In this document: piece after piece, positions 56,859 through 64,000 of the stretch
Layout: the number at the start of each line of letters is the position of its first letter
How positions within the stretch are numbered: position 1 is the stretch's first letter
Origin: Agrobacterium larrymoorei
GTDB taxonomy: Bacteria; Pseudomonadota; Alphaproteobacteria; Rhizobiales; Rhizobiaceae
Assembly: GCF_013322225.1 (NCBI RefSeq)
Contig: NZ_JAAMFB010000010.1
Coordinates: 62,001-126,000, forward strand
Direction: 5' to 3'
DNA length: 64,000 bases
Notes under the pieces: model-generated
Told to the model about the DNA's origin: nothing
Seen by the model: the letters and a program-made list of their open reading frames with translations, nothing else
Database searches by the model: none
Position numbers and translations under genes: made by a program

Positions 56859-56929
56859 TGAGTGCGTTGATACGCCGCAGATAGCGTAAATACAAGGCAA
56901 AAAGAGAAGATGATGCCTTCTAAATCGGC

Positions 56930-56946
56930 AAAAATAGACTATTTTT
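56930..56946. promoter_or_regulatory. 17-bp near-perfect palindrome
   Basis: AAAAATAG and CTATTTTT flank a single A. With a 1-base spacer it cannot form an RNA hairpin, so a protein-binding site on DNA is the better reading. It is about 140 bases upstream of the GGDEF gene. Confidence 0.35.
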
Positions 56947-57085
56947 CTGAGTGTAAACTTAACCGAGATAAGTCGCTCGCGTCGTCGTGAATTTTAGTAA
57001 GTCTGCAAGTATTGATACAGTGTCGGGAAGATAGCTGTAACTTGTTCGACGGGCTATCGCCCATCCATGAGAGCTAGGAGGAGAT

Positions 57086-58114
57086 ATGGGGCAGTCAGCG
57101 CCTTGGCCAACAAACGAGATAGAGCGTCTGGTTGGCGTTCGCTCCATATATCCGCTGCATGACGCACCGAATGAGGAACTCTCCGCGCTTTCGCATCTGG
57201 CGAAAGACATGTTCGCTACCGCGCGTGCAGGTATCCATATTCTGGATGAGGACTGGATGCATATCGCCTACCAGTCCGGGCAGCAGTTAAACAGTTGCGC
57301 ACGGGAAATCTCGGTCTGCAACAGTGTAGTGCTTAACAACGATGTATTCGTCATCCCCGACATGACGCAGGATCCTGACTGGGAATCCATGCCTTATGTA
57401 TCTGGTGGGCCGAAGATACGGTTTTATGCCGGTGCACCAATTGAACTCGACACCGGTATTGTCATCGGGGCGTTTTGCCTGACGGATTCAGAGCCGAAGA
57501 ACTTTTCCGAGCAGGAGAAGGAGAACCTCAAGCGTTTTGCAAAGCTGGCCGCCGCGCTGTTCAGGCTACAAAAAGCAAACTTCACCATGAGCCTGGCCGA
57601 GATCGAGCTGAGAAGCGCTGCCATGACCGACCCCCTGACTGGCTTCTACAATCGCAAGGCACTCGATCTGCTTGTCGATGAACAGTTGCGGGATGCACTG
57701 CGCGATAATGACAGCTTCGGTGCGCTCTATCTCGATATGGATGGCTTCAAGACCATCAACGATACGCTGGGGCATGCGGCGGGAGATCAGATACTCCAGG
57801 ATTCTGCTGTGCGTATCAGGTCGTGCATCCGATCTCAGGATACCGTCGTGCGAATGGGCGGAGATGAGTTCGTGGTGTTCGTGCCGCGTCCGCGTGCGCC
57901 CGAAACCCTTGAGCGTATTGCAGAAAGGCTGCTTGATGCATTCCGCCAGCCGTTTGAGGTTCACGGCACCGAGGTTGTCGCCAACCTGAGTATCGGTGGA
58001 GCCATGGCACCACAATCAGGCTGCGACCGCGTGACTTTGTTGCGCAACGTGGATGAGGCTTTGTATCAGGCCAAGAAAGCAGGGCGCAACCGCTTCATCA
58101 GTCGCGCCCTCTAA
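57086..58114 (+). CDS. GAF-GGDEF diguanylate cyclase
   Basis: A 342-residue cytoplasmic protein that should make cyclic di-GMP. An N-terminal GAF sensor domain (about 20-165) is followed by a complete GGDEF domain: DPLTGFYNR, LYLDMDGFKTIND and RMGGDEFVVF. An inhibitory I-site RSQD lies exactly five residues before GGDEF, so product feedback is likely. Strong AGGAGG ribosome site. It stands alone between gcd and a sugar dehydrogenase. Confidence 0.9.
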   Translation: MGQSAPWPTNEIERLVGVRSIYPLHDAPNEELSALSHLAKDMFATARAGIHILDEDWMHIAYQSGQQLNSCAREISVCNSVVLNNDVFVIPDMTQDPDWESMPYVSGGPKIRFYAGAPIELDTGIVIGAFCLTDSEPKNFSEQEKENLKRFAKLAAALFRLQKANFTMSLAEIELRSAAMTDPLTGFYNRKALDLLVDEQLRDALRDNDSFGALYLDMDGFKTINDTLGHAAGDQILQDSAVRIRSCIRSQDTVVRMGGDEFVVFVPRPRAPETLERIAERLLDAFRQPFEVHGTEVVANLSIGGAMAPQSGCDRVTLLRNVDEALYQAKKAGRNRFISRAL

Positions 58115-58122
58115 AAAACACC

Positions 58123-59049
58123 TTAGTCGTAGAACGAATCCACGAACTTGTGACGGCCCAGCAGGAAAGCGTCGGCCACATGGGTCAGCGGAGCCAGATC
58201 CACATCCGATGTGCCTACCTTGATGATTTCGGCAAAGCGCTCGTAAAGCGCGGGGTATTCGCGCTCCGGCTCCGAAAACTTCAGTTCGCCATTTATGGAC
58301 AGTTTTGCGCCGCCTTCGGAAAGCACCATCTGCCCGGCTTCGGTTTCGGCCACGATATCCCAGCTCTGCTTGCCGGTCTGCCGCCAGTCGAACTCGGCAT
58401 GGACGGGCGTCTTCGCAACGTCAGAGAAGTGAATGTCGGCTGCAATCGGTGCATCGCGGTTTTCCGGAAACTCGAGCGTCGCTTTGGTGACGAACAATGC
58501 ACGAGGCAGAATGTGCGTGATGATCGACAGTGCGTTGATGCCGGGATCGAACACACCAAGGCCGCCTGCCTGCCAGATCCATGCTTGGTTCGGATGCCAA
58601 TGACGCACGTCTTCTTTCCAGATGACATGGACGCCGTTGATCCTGGTGGAGGCAAGAAAGCTTTTCGCGGCTTCGACCGCAGGGGCATAGCGCGAATGCC
58701 AGCTGGCAAACAGCGAAAGACCCTTGGAATCAGCCAGCCGAACGAGATCCTGTACCTCTGAAAGCGTTGCGCCCGGTGGCTTCTCCAGAAACACATGCTT
58801 GCCAGCATTGAGCGCGGTATAGGCCGCCTCATAGCGGTACTGCGGCGGCATGCAGAGGGAGACTGCCTGCACGTCCGGCACGGCCTCGATCAGTGCTTCG
58901 ATGGTTCCATAGGACGGAACGCCTTCGACGGTGCCGTGGCGGCTTGCGGTTGCGATCAGATCGAAATCCGGGTTGGCGGCAATGGCTGGAAGGTGCTGAT
59001 CGCGAACGATTTTGCCGACGCCGACGATGGCAAGCTTTGTGGCTGACAT
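58123..59049 (-). CDS. D-galactose/L-arabinose 1-dehydrogenase-like (Gfo/Idh/MocA)
   Basis: A 308-residue NAD(P)-dependent oxidoreductase. It begins with a Rossmann fold (LAIVGVGKIVRDQHLP), carries the family motif LEKPPGATL and the specific segments WKEDVRHWHPNQ and LGVFDPGINALSI. These strongly resemble the galactose/arabinose 1-dehydrogenase of Azospirillum, which starts non-phosphorylative sugar oxidation. The rest of that pathway is not in the window. It is convergent with the GGDEF gene, 8 bases apart. Confidence 0.8.
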   Translation of the reverse strand: MSATKLAIVGVGKIVRDQHLPAIAANPDFDLIATASRHGTVEGVPSYGTIEALIEAVPDVQAVSLCMPPQYRYEAAYTALNAGKHVFLEKPPGATLSEVQDLVRLADSKGLSLFASWHSRYAPAVEAAKSFLASTRINGVHVIWKEDVRHWHPNQAWIWQAGGLGVFDPGINALSIITHILPRALFVTKATLEFPENRDAPIAADIHFSDVAKTPVHAEFDWRQTGKQSWDIVAETEAGQMVLSEGGAKLSINGELKFSEPEREYPALYERFAEIIKVGTSDVDLAPLTHVADAFLLGRHKFVDSFYD

Positions 59050-59149
59050 GATTGGTAGAGACCCGTGTGATGCTGCAAAAATAATACTTTATGCCTTGTA
59101 GCAGAAACGGGCAGGCGGGCAAGATGGAGGCAGCGCTTTCGCGCCGCCA

Positions 59150-59995
59150 TCAATTGGCGGACGCAACGAGCAGAGGCTTGCTATGCGACGGCTTCTTATA
59201 GACGAGATGAACCACCTTGTAGCCTTCGGCCTTCAACTGCGTCAGCAGTGCGGGCAGCATGGACGCCGTGCGCTTGTGGATGTCATGCATGAGAATGATG
59301 CCGCTGCCGCGATGGCGAAGGGCGGCAATGGTGCGAGATGCAACGACTGCAGGCGCATCCGTGAAATAGTCCTTCGAATCGATCTGCACGTCCATGATGA
59401 CCATGCCGCGCTGCGATACGAGATGTCGAAGGCTGCCCGTGTCGGCGAGGTATGGGAAGCGGAAGAACATCGCATCTGTCTCCGTTGCTTTCGCAACGGC
59501 TTTCTCGCCCTTTGAAATTTCGGCGAGCGCGCGGTCGAACGACAGGTTGCGCAGGTTCGGGTGGCTGAATGTGTGGCTGCCGATGCTGTGTCCCTGCGCA
59601 AGCACCTTCTTTGCGATGTCAGGGTGGGCCTGAGCCATTTCGCCTACCATCAGGAAGGTGGCCTTCACGCCAAATTCGTCTAGCGTTGCCAGAATCCGTT
59701 CGGTTTTGCCCGGAACGGGGCCGTCATCGAAGCTGAGCACGACCTCCTTGTTGGCGAGCGCGATGTCGTTCAGCGAGGAAACCTCGATGTCGCGCCCCGC
59801 TAGGCCCAATGGATTGCGCGGGCGCATCCACGCAGTCGGGGAAAGGGCTATCGGATCATTTGCCTTGACCGCCGGTGGCGTGGGCATCGTAGCGGCAAAT
59901 GCCGTTTTCAGTGAGCCATCCGGCTGCGGTTTCCCCGCACAGCCGGTAACGCAAAAGGCAGCGGCTGCCATGAGAAAGAGGTGACGAAATCGCAT
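59150..59995 (-). CDS. Polysaccharide deacetylase lipoprotein
   Basis: A 281-residue carbohydrate esterase family 4 (NodB-fold) protein. A lipobox VTGC with Cys19 after a hydrophobic signal predicts a membrane-anchored lipoprotein. The metal site is visible: Asp90-Asp91 in LSFDDGPVPG and His141/His145 in SHTFSHPNL. It would deacetylate a polysaccharide, perhaps peptidoglycan or an exopolysaccharide. It lies 100 bases upstream of the sugar dehydrogenase on the same strand. Confidence 0.87.
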   Translation of the reverse strand: MRFRHLFLMAAAAFCVTGCAGKPQPDGSLKTAFAATMPTPPAVKANDPIALSPTAWMRPRNPLGLAGRDIEVSSLNDIALANKEVVLSFDDGPVPGKTERILATLDEFGVKATFLMVGEMAQAHPDIAKKVLAQGHSIGSHTFSHPNLRNLSFDRALAEISKGEKAVAKATETDAMFFRFPYLADTGSLRHLVSQRGMVIMDVQIDSKDYFTDAPAVVASRTIAALRHRGSGIILMHDIHKRTASMLPALLTQLKAEGYKVVHLVYKKPSHSKPLLVASAN

Positions 59996-60208
59996 CGGAA
60001 AGCTCTGGGCAAATCACTTTGAAATTGCATCGAGTTTTCGCTTGCCATGGTTAATTAAAAGTTAGCAATCGCCCTGCGAAAATTGGAGTTCAGCTTTCTG
60101 GCCGTTATAACTTTAAAGAGCATAAACTATAAATTCATCCTAAGATTGTATTTTACTAAATCTCGTTTAGGTTGTTATTTGTAATTTATTCAACCAAAGG
60201 GAAATATT

Positions 60209-60514
60209 ATGACCGATAGAACGATCGCTGGTATTGTAAACGCCGATGGCACCATACGCGCAGGCGACGAGTTTTCAGTAAGCCGGACAAGCGAAGGGCA
60301 CTATGTTGTTTCGTTCAGGCCCGCATTCGATCAGCTACATGGCGTCTCCGCCACGCAGGTATTCCCGAACGACGGCAATACACGCGACAACGTCGTCATC
60401 ATCAGGTTGAGCGAAAGCGAGCTTTTCCTGAAGACCGGCGACGGCGATGGCAATGCCAAAAATCGTGATTTTACATTCGTTGCTGCCGGTAACGGCAAGA
60501 AAACGGGTCGCTAA
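60209..60514 (+). CDS. Hypothetical 101-residue protein
   Basis: A small soluble protein beginning MTDRTIAGIVNADGTIRAGD with the pattern G-T-I-x-x-G-x-x-F-S-V-S-R and Y-V-V-S-F-x-P-x-F. This resembles the short beta-sandwich modules at the ends of some phage tail and exported proteins, but there is no signal peptide. Upstream (60040-60208) is markedly AT-rich, with an AAGGGAA ribosome site. No family is assigned. Confidence 0.6.
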   Translation: MTDRTIAGIVNADGTIRAGDEFSVSRTSEGHYVVSFRPAFDQLHGVSATQVFPNDGNTRDNVVIIRLSESELFLKTGDGDGNAKNRDFTFVAAGNGKKTGR

Positions 60515-60562
60515 TAGCGACCGGTGCCGGCACAGACGTTAGACCGGGCTGGCTCAGAAATG

Positions 60563-60591
60563 GAGGCTATGGATTAACTTGCCATAGCCTC
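60563..60591. terminator. Hairpin overlapping the stop of the ABC-F gene
   Basis: GAGGCTATGG (60563-60572) and CCATAGCCTC (60582-60591) form a perfect 10-bp stem with a 9-base loop that contains the minus-strand TAA stop. Convergent genes end on both sides, so it may serve both. The minus-strand tail CATTTCTG is only weakly T-rich. Confidence 0.55.
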
Positions 60592-62457
60592 TTCGTATTC
60601 GCTGGAAAGCAGCAGCCATTGTTCCTCTGCGTCCGAAAGCTTTGACGCGGCCTCGCCGCGTTGTTTCACCTTTCCCGCTGCCTTGGCTGGTGCCTTTTCG
60701 TAAAGCGCGGGATCGGCAAGTTCCGCATCAAGAGACTGAATCAGTTTCTCAAGTTTTGCCGTCATGGATTCGATTTCATTGATCTTTTTCTTCAGCGGGG
60801 CAAGTTGCGCGCGCTTCTCGGCATTTGCCTTGCGCTGGTCGGCCTTGGAAGCTTGATCATTGCCGACTTCGGTCCTGTCGTCCTTCTTCTTGCCAGACGC
60901 GATAACGATATCGCGGTACTCTTCCATATCGCCTTCGAAGCTCGTGACAGTGCCATTGTTGACCAGCCAGAGGCGGTCGACCGTGGCTTCGATCAGGTGG
61001 CGATCGTGCGAGATGAGGATGACGGCGCCGTTATAATCATTTAGCGCCTCGATCAGTGCGCGGCGGCTGTCGATGTCGAGATGGTTGGTCGGTTCGTCGA
61101 GGATCAGCAAATTGGGTGCATGGAAGGCGGCAAGCCCCATCAGCAGGCGTGCCTTTTCGCCACCCGACAAGTCCTTGGCGGCGGTGGCCATCTTCTCCGT
61201 CGCAAGGCCCATCTGCGCAACGCGGGCGCGGACCTGCGCTTCGGCTGCAAGCGGCATCAGCTTGCGCACATGCTCGACCGGCGTTTCGTTCGGCACCAGA
61301 TCGTCCAACTGATGCTGGGCAAAGAAGCCGATTTTCAAGCCCGATGCGATGCGCAGGTCGCCGCCCTGCGCGGGCAGGCGACCGGAGATGAACTTGGCGA
61401 AAGTCGACTTGCCGTTGCCGTTCGAGCCGAGCAGCGCGATGCGGTCGTCGTTGTCGATACGCAGGTTCAATCCCTTGAGGATCGGCTTTCCGGGTTCATA
61501 ACCCACCACGCCGCCGTTGATGGCGACGATGGGTGAGGCGGGCTGCTTTTCCGGTTCGGGGAAGGTGATCGGCTGAACGTGATCTTCGATGACGGCCGCT
61601 ACCGTCCCCATGCGTTCCAGGGCTTTAACGCGGCTCTGCGCTTGCCTGGCCTTGGTCGCCTTGGCGCGAAAGCGATCGATGAAGCTTTGCAGATGCTTGC
61701 GCGCCGCATCGTTCTTGGCCTTCGCCTTCATTTGCAGTTCGTCGGCCTCTGCCTTCTGCCGCTCGAACTGGTCATATCCGCCTCGGTAGAAGGTAAGCTT
61801 TTTCTGGTCCAGATGAATGATGGAGTTGACGGCGTTGTTCAAGAGATCGCGGTCGTGGCTGATGATGATGACGGTATGCGGATAACGCCGCACATATTCT
61901 TCCAGCCAGAGTGTGCCTTCGAGGTCGAGATAGTTGGTCGGTTCGTCCAGCAGCAGCAGGTCCGGCTCTGCAAACAGCACAGAGGCCAGCGCCACGCGCA
62001 TGCGCCAGCCACCGGAAAAAGACGAGGCGGGACGCAACTGCGCTTCCTGATTGAAGCCGAGACCTGCGAGGATGCTGGACGCGCGCGCCTCCGCAGAATG
62101 CGCATCGATATCGACGAGACGCATCTGGATTTCGGCGATGCGATGCGGATCGCTTGCAGTTTCCGCCTCTTTCAGCAACGCAGCGCGTTCCTTGTCAGCG
62201 GCAAGCACGATAGAAATCAGGGAATCTTCTGTCCCCGGCGCTTCCTGCGCGACCTGTCCAATGCGGGCCTGTTTTGGAATCGTCACCGATCCACCCTCGG
62301 AAGCCAGATCGCCGGTTATGACCCGGAAGAGGGTGGACTTGCCGGCCCCGTTGCGCCCAACGAGCCCCGCCTTTACGCCGGCAGGCAGCGTTACGCTGGC
62401 GTTGTCGAGAAGCAGGCGGCCTGCGATGCGGGCGGAGAGGTCGGTAATCGTAATCAT
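60574..62457 (-). CDS. ABC-F family ATPase
   Basis: A 627-residue protein with two ATPase cassettes and no membrane segments. Walker A motifs are GRNGAGKST and GSNGNGKST; signatures are FSGGWRMR and LSGGEKARLL. An ABC-F linker rich in Lys/Arg/Gln (about 235-290) separates them, and a C-terminal coiled coil (about 540-627) follows. ABC-F proteins act on the ribosomal E site and help resolve stalled translation; length and coiled coil suggest a Uup- or YheS-like subgroup. It is a single gene. Confidence 0.9.
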   Translation of the reverse strand: MITITDLSARIAGRLLLDNASVTLPAGVKAGLVGRNGAGKSTLFRVITGDLASEGGSVTIPKQARIGQVAQEAPGTEDSLISIVLAADKERAALLKEAETASDPHRIAEIQMRLVDIDAHSAEARASSILAGLGFNQEAQLRPASSFSGGWRMRVALASVLFAEPDLLLLDEPTNYLDLEGTLWLEEYVRRYPHTVIIISHDRDLLNNAVNSIIHLDQKKLTFYRGGYDQFERQKAEADELQMKAKAKNDAARKHLQSFIDRFRAKATKARQAQSRVKALERMGTVAAVIEDHVQPITFPEPEKQPASPIVAINGGVVGYEPGKPILKGLNLRIDNDDRIALLGSNGNGKSTFAKFISGRLPAQGGDLRIASGLKIGFFAQHQLDDLVPNETPVEHVRKLMPLAAEAQVRARVAQMGLATEKMATAAKDLSGGEKARLLMGLAAFHAPNLLILDEPTNHLDIDSRRALIEALNDYNGAVILISHDRHLIEATVDRLWLVNNGTVTSFEGDMEEYRDIVIASGKKKDDRTEVGNDQASKADQRKANAEKRAQLAPLKKKINEIESMTAKLEKLIQSLDAELADPALYEKAPAKAAGKVKQRGEAASKLSDAEEQWLLLSSEYEEAMAS

Positions 62458-62519
62458 GGCGCCGTTTTGGCTGAACTCAGGGTTCAGCGCAAGAGCCGGA
62501 AAGTCACAGTTTTCAGTCG

Positions 62520-63557
62520 TTACGCGCCGATGTGCATGAGGTAGCTGTTACGGGAACGTTGTGCCACTTCCCTGCAATAGGGAATGACGCAGTTGCGCGC
62601 GCCGCTGCGGGCTGCAAGCAGTGCCAGTTCGGCATGGCCGTAAAATTCTGCGGGCGTTGTGCTGTTTTCCGAGGTGGCGACGCCCATGGAAAGGGTTAGA
62701 TGCTCGCCAGCCCCTTCTTTCGTCGCAAAGCGCAACTCTTCGACGCTATGGCGAAGCCGCTCCGCTATCACTTGCGCCGTGCTTTGAGAAATGTTGGCAA
62801 AGATGAAGCCGAATTCGTTTCCGCCTATGCGGGCGACGAAGTCATCCTTCTTAATCGTCTTGCGAAACAGAGCCGACAGCCGCCGCAGGGCTTTGTTGCC
62901 AGCGACCGTGCCATACTTTTCGTTTATCTCACGGAAGCGATCAATGTTGACAAGCACCAAGCATGCGGGATTCAAGCGGTTCTCATCTGCAAAAACTTCT
63001 GCCAGCTTCTGGAGAAAAGCCGGTCGGTTCGGCAGGCTGGTGAGCGCATCTTTCACGGATGCGGCATTGAGCCGCTTGCTGTTGTCTTCATGCTCTCGGA
63101 TTTTCTCCAATCCGCGCCGCACGAAGTTATGCAGGCTTGCCTGCTCGTTCTGGACATCGTTGAGCAGGTGGACAAGCGCATCCTGCGTCAGTGCAGTTTC
63201 GTTCTCCACTGATTCCAGAAGAGTTTCGGTGCGCTCCAGCGCAACGGCAAGACGAGCGGAAACCTGTTCGATTGTGCCCAACACCTCCGAGGCAGCCTGA
63301 CTTGCAGCCATGTGTGAAAAGCTAGGCAGATTGTGCCTTTGGCCGACCATGTCGATATCATGCTGTTGCGGCGCATTTCCGAGCGCCAGAATATCGCGAC
63401 CGATCTCAGGATGGTGTCCAGACAGAACTTCGTAGAAAAGCTCGTAATTGCGCGGCAACGGCGCAAGGTTCATCTTGGTGATGAACTGCGTGACCCTGGC
63501 GATGACGAGGCTGTTATTACCCACGTCGCGGCCTGTCCGGTTTGTCGGCGCTACCAT
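62520..63557 (-). CDS. GGDEF-domain protein with degenerate active site
   Basis: A 345-residue cytoplasmic protein. The N-terminal 170 residues are helical with coiled-coil character (ALERTETLLESVENETALTQ). A GGDEF domain follows (about 175-320), but key residues differ: the signature is GGNEF, the first metal aspartate of the D-x-D-x-F-K motif is Asn (VNIDRF), and DALTSLPNR replaces D-x-L-T-G-L-x-N-R. The I-site position reads KKDD rather than RxxD. It is probably not an active cyclase and may act as a receptor or scaffold. Confidence 0.85.
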   Translation of the reverse strand: MVAPTNRTGRDVGNNSLVIARVTQFITKMNLAPLPRNYELFYEVLSGHHPEIGRDILALGNAPQQHDIDMVGQRHNLPSFSHMAASQAASEVLGTIEQVSARLAVALERTETLLESVENETALTQDALVHLLNDVQNEQASLHNFVRRGLEKIREHEDNSKRLNAASVKDALTSLPNRPAFLQKLAEVFADENRLNPACLVLVNIDRFREINEKYGTVAGNKALRRLSALFRKTIKKDDFVARIGGNEFGFIFANISQSTAQVIAERLRHSVEELRFATKEGAGEHLTLSMGVATSENSTTPAEFYGHAELALLAARSGARNCVIPYCREVAQRSRNSYLMHIGA

Positions 63558-63787
63558 TCGTCCCCCGCGTCTTTCTCACGCACAATTGCCACACTGCCCA
63601 AGCAACGTGAATTAGGTATCCCTGTTATCGCCGCACGGTTTTAAAATAGCATAAACAACAGCCTTAGGTTTTTATCTGGATCGGAACAGAGCAGCTGATG
63701 TTATGGGCGGTATCAATAATCGTCATTTGAATAGGATCGGTTGTGCTGATCTTATGGAGATGTATCTGGAATGCGAAAGGCAACGCC

Positions 63788-64000
63788 ATGACATCACGCA
63801 CCCTCTACTCCCTCTGCGGCAGCGATGAAAAACGCCCGTTTTCACCCCATTGCTGGAAGTCGGTGCTCGCACTGGCACATAAGGGGCTGGATTTTGAAGA
63901 GCGCCCGCTGGCGTTTACGGCAATTCCCGGCGTCGAGAATGGTTTCTCGAAAACCGTCCCGATCCTGCGTGATGGCGATGAGCTGGTGAAAGACAGCTTC
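63788..64000 (+). CDS. Glutathione S-transferase family protein (5' part)
   Basis: The first 71 codons of a gene cut by the window end. The translation starts MTSRTLYSLCGSDEKRPFSP and continues with HCWKSVLALAHKGLDFEERP and VPILRDGDELVKDS, the thioredoxin-like N-terminal domain of a glutathione S-transferase. SPHCWK is the place where the glutathione-activating Ser/Cys usually lies. The class cannot be assigned without the C-terminal domain. Confidence 0.78.
   Translation, partial: MTSRTLYSLCGSDEKRPFSPHCWKSVLALAHKGLDFEERPLAFTAIPGVENGFSKTVPILRDGDELVKDSF

Larger units (their letters stand above)
56582..57085. other. 504-base intergenic region with two operator-like palindromes
   Basis: The largest gene-free gap in the window, between divergent gcd and the GGDEF gene. 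It is AT-richer than its surroundings. A 73-residue open frame at 56663-56884 has no ATG start, no ribosome site and unlike composition, so I do not call it. It contains perfect palindromes at 56845-56858 and 56930-56946 and a weak promoter-like pair for the GGDEF gene (TTGATA at 57012, CTGTAA at 57035, 17-base spacer). Confidence 0.5.

Noticed and set aside
56663-56884. 73-residue open frame between gcd and the GGDEF gene
   Set aside because: It lacks an ATG and a ribosome site, its product is Ser/Arg/Lys-rich without pattern, and it covers a region with operator-like palindromes.

Overview
The window looks like chromosomal DNA from a Rhizobiaceae alphaproteobacterium, most probably Agrobacterium or a close Rhizobium relative. 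That is an inference from gene order (rpsF-rpsR-DUF2232-rplI; fabD-fabG-acpP-fabF-mltG-yicC-gmk; lptF-lptG-lptD-surA-pdxA-rsmA; radA-cvpA-purF), fairly high GC content, rhizobial-type palindromic repeats and the families of the small hypothetical proteins. I see no rRNA, tRNA, CRISPR array, prophage or intact insertion sequence. Almost all of it is core genome.

Layout. 1-1.7 kb: ATPase and permease of a nitrate/sulfonate/taurine-type ABC importer. 1.8-4.7 kb (-): an apparent operon ygfZ, HD hydrolase, tyrosine phosphatase, mscS. 4.7-6.8 kb (-): NUDIX hydrolase and small exported or hypothetical rhizobial proteins. 7-8.1 kb (+): ynfA and a YedK/HMCES DNA-protein crosslink protein. 8.3-12.3 kb (-): phosphatidylethanolamine synthesis (psd, pssA), a 42-residue protein and an Atm1-type ABC exporter. 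12.4-17.4 kb: LysM protein, LOG-family nucleosidase, RarD-like permease, proline iminopeptidase. 17.4-18.8 kb (-): three tandem GFA/CENP-V zinc proteins. 18.9-22.1 kb (-): a marR-emrB-emrA efflux operon.

22.4-31.7 kb (+): dnaB, alr, radA, cvpA, purF, an SDR and cysS, with two tiny candidate ORFs flanking radA. 32-34.4 kb (-): the ribosomal operon rpsF-rpsR-DUF2232-rplI with a strong promoter and a structured leader. 35.9-42.7 kb (+): fatty-acid elongation genes (fabD, fabG, acpP, fabF), mltG, yicC and gmk, followed by two overlapping micro-ORFs. 43.2-51 kb (-): envelope biogenesis (lptF, lptG, lptD, surA) continuing into pdxA and rsmA. 51.3-53.3 kb (+): pepA and holC. 53.4-54 kb (-): an MNT/HEPN toxin-antitoxin-like pair. 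54.1 kb to the end: membrane PQQ glucose dehydrogenase, a GAF-GGDEF cyclase, a sugar 1-dehydrogenase, a polysaccharide deacetylase lipoprotein, an orphan 101-residue protein, an ABC-F ATPase, a degenerate GGDEF protein and a cut-off glutathione transferase.

I found no convincing new multi-gene system. The best leads are the rpsF leader RNA, the mosaic 3' part of cysS, the coupled micro-ORFs at 42.9-43.2 kb, the GFA triplet, the variant HEPN/MNT pair and the degenerate GGDEF protein. Start codons, operons, promoters and hairpins were read by eye; no database search was possible.
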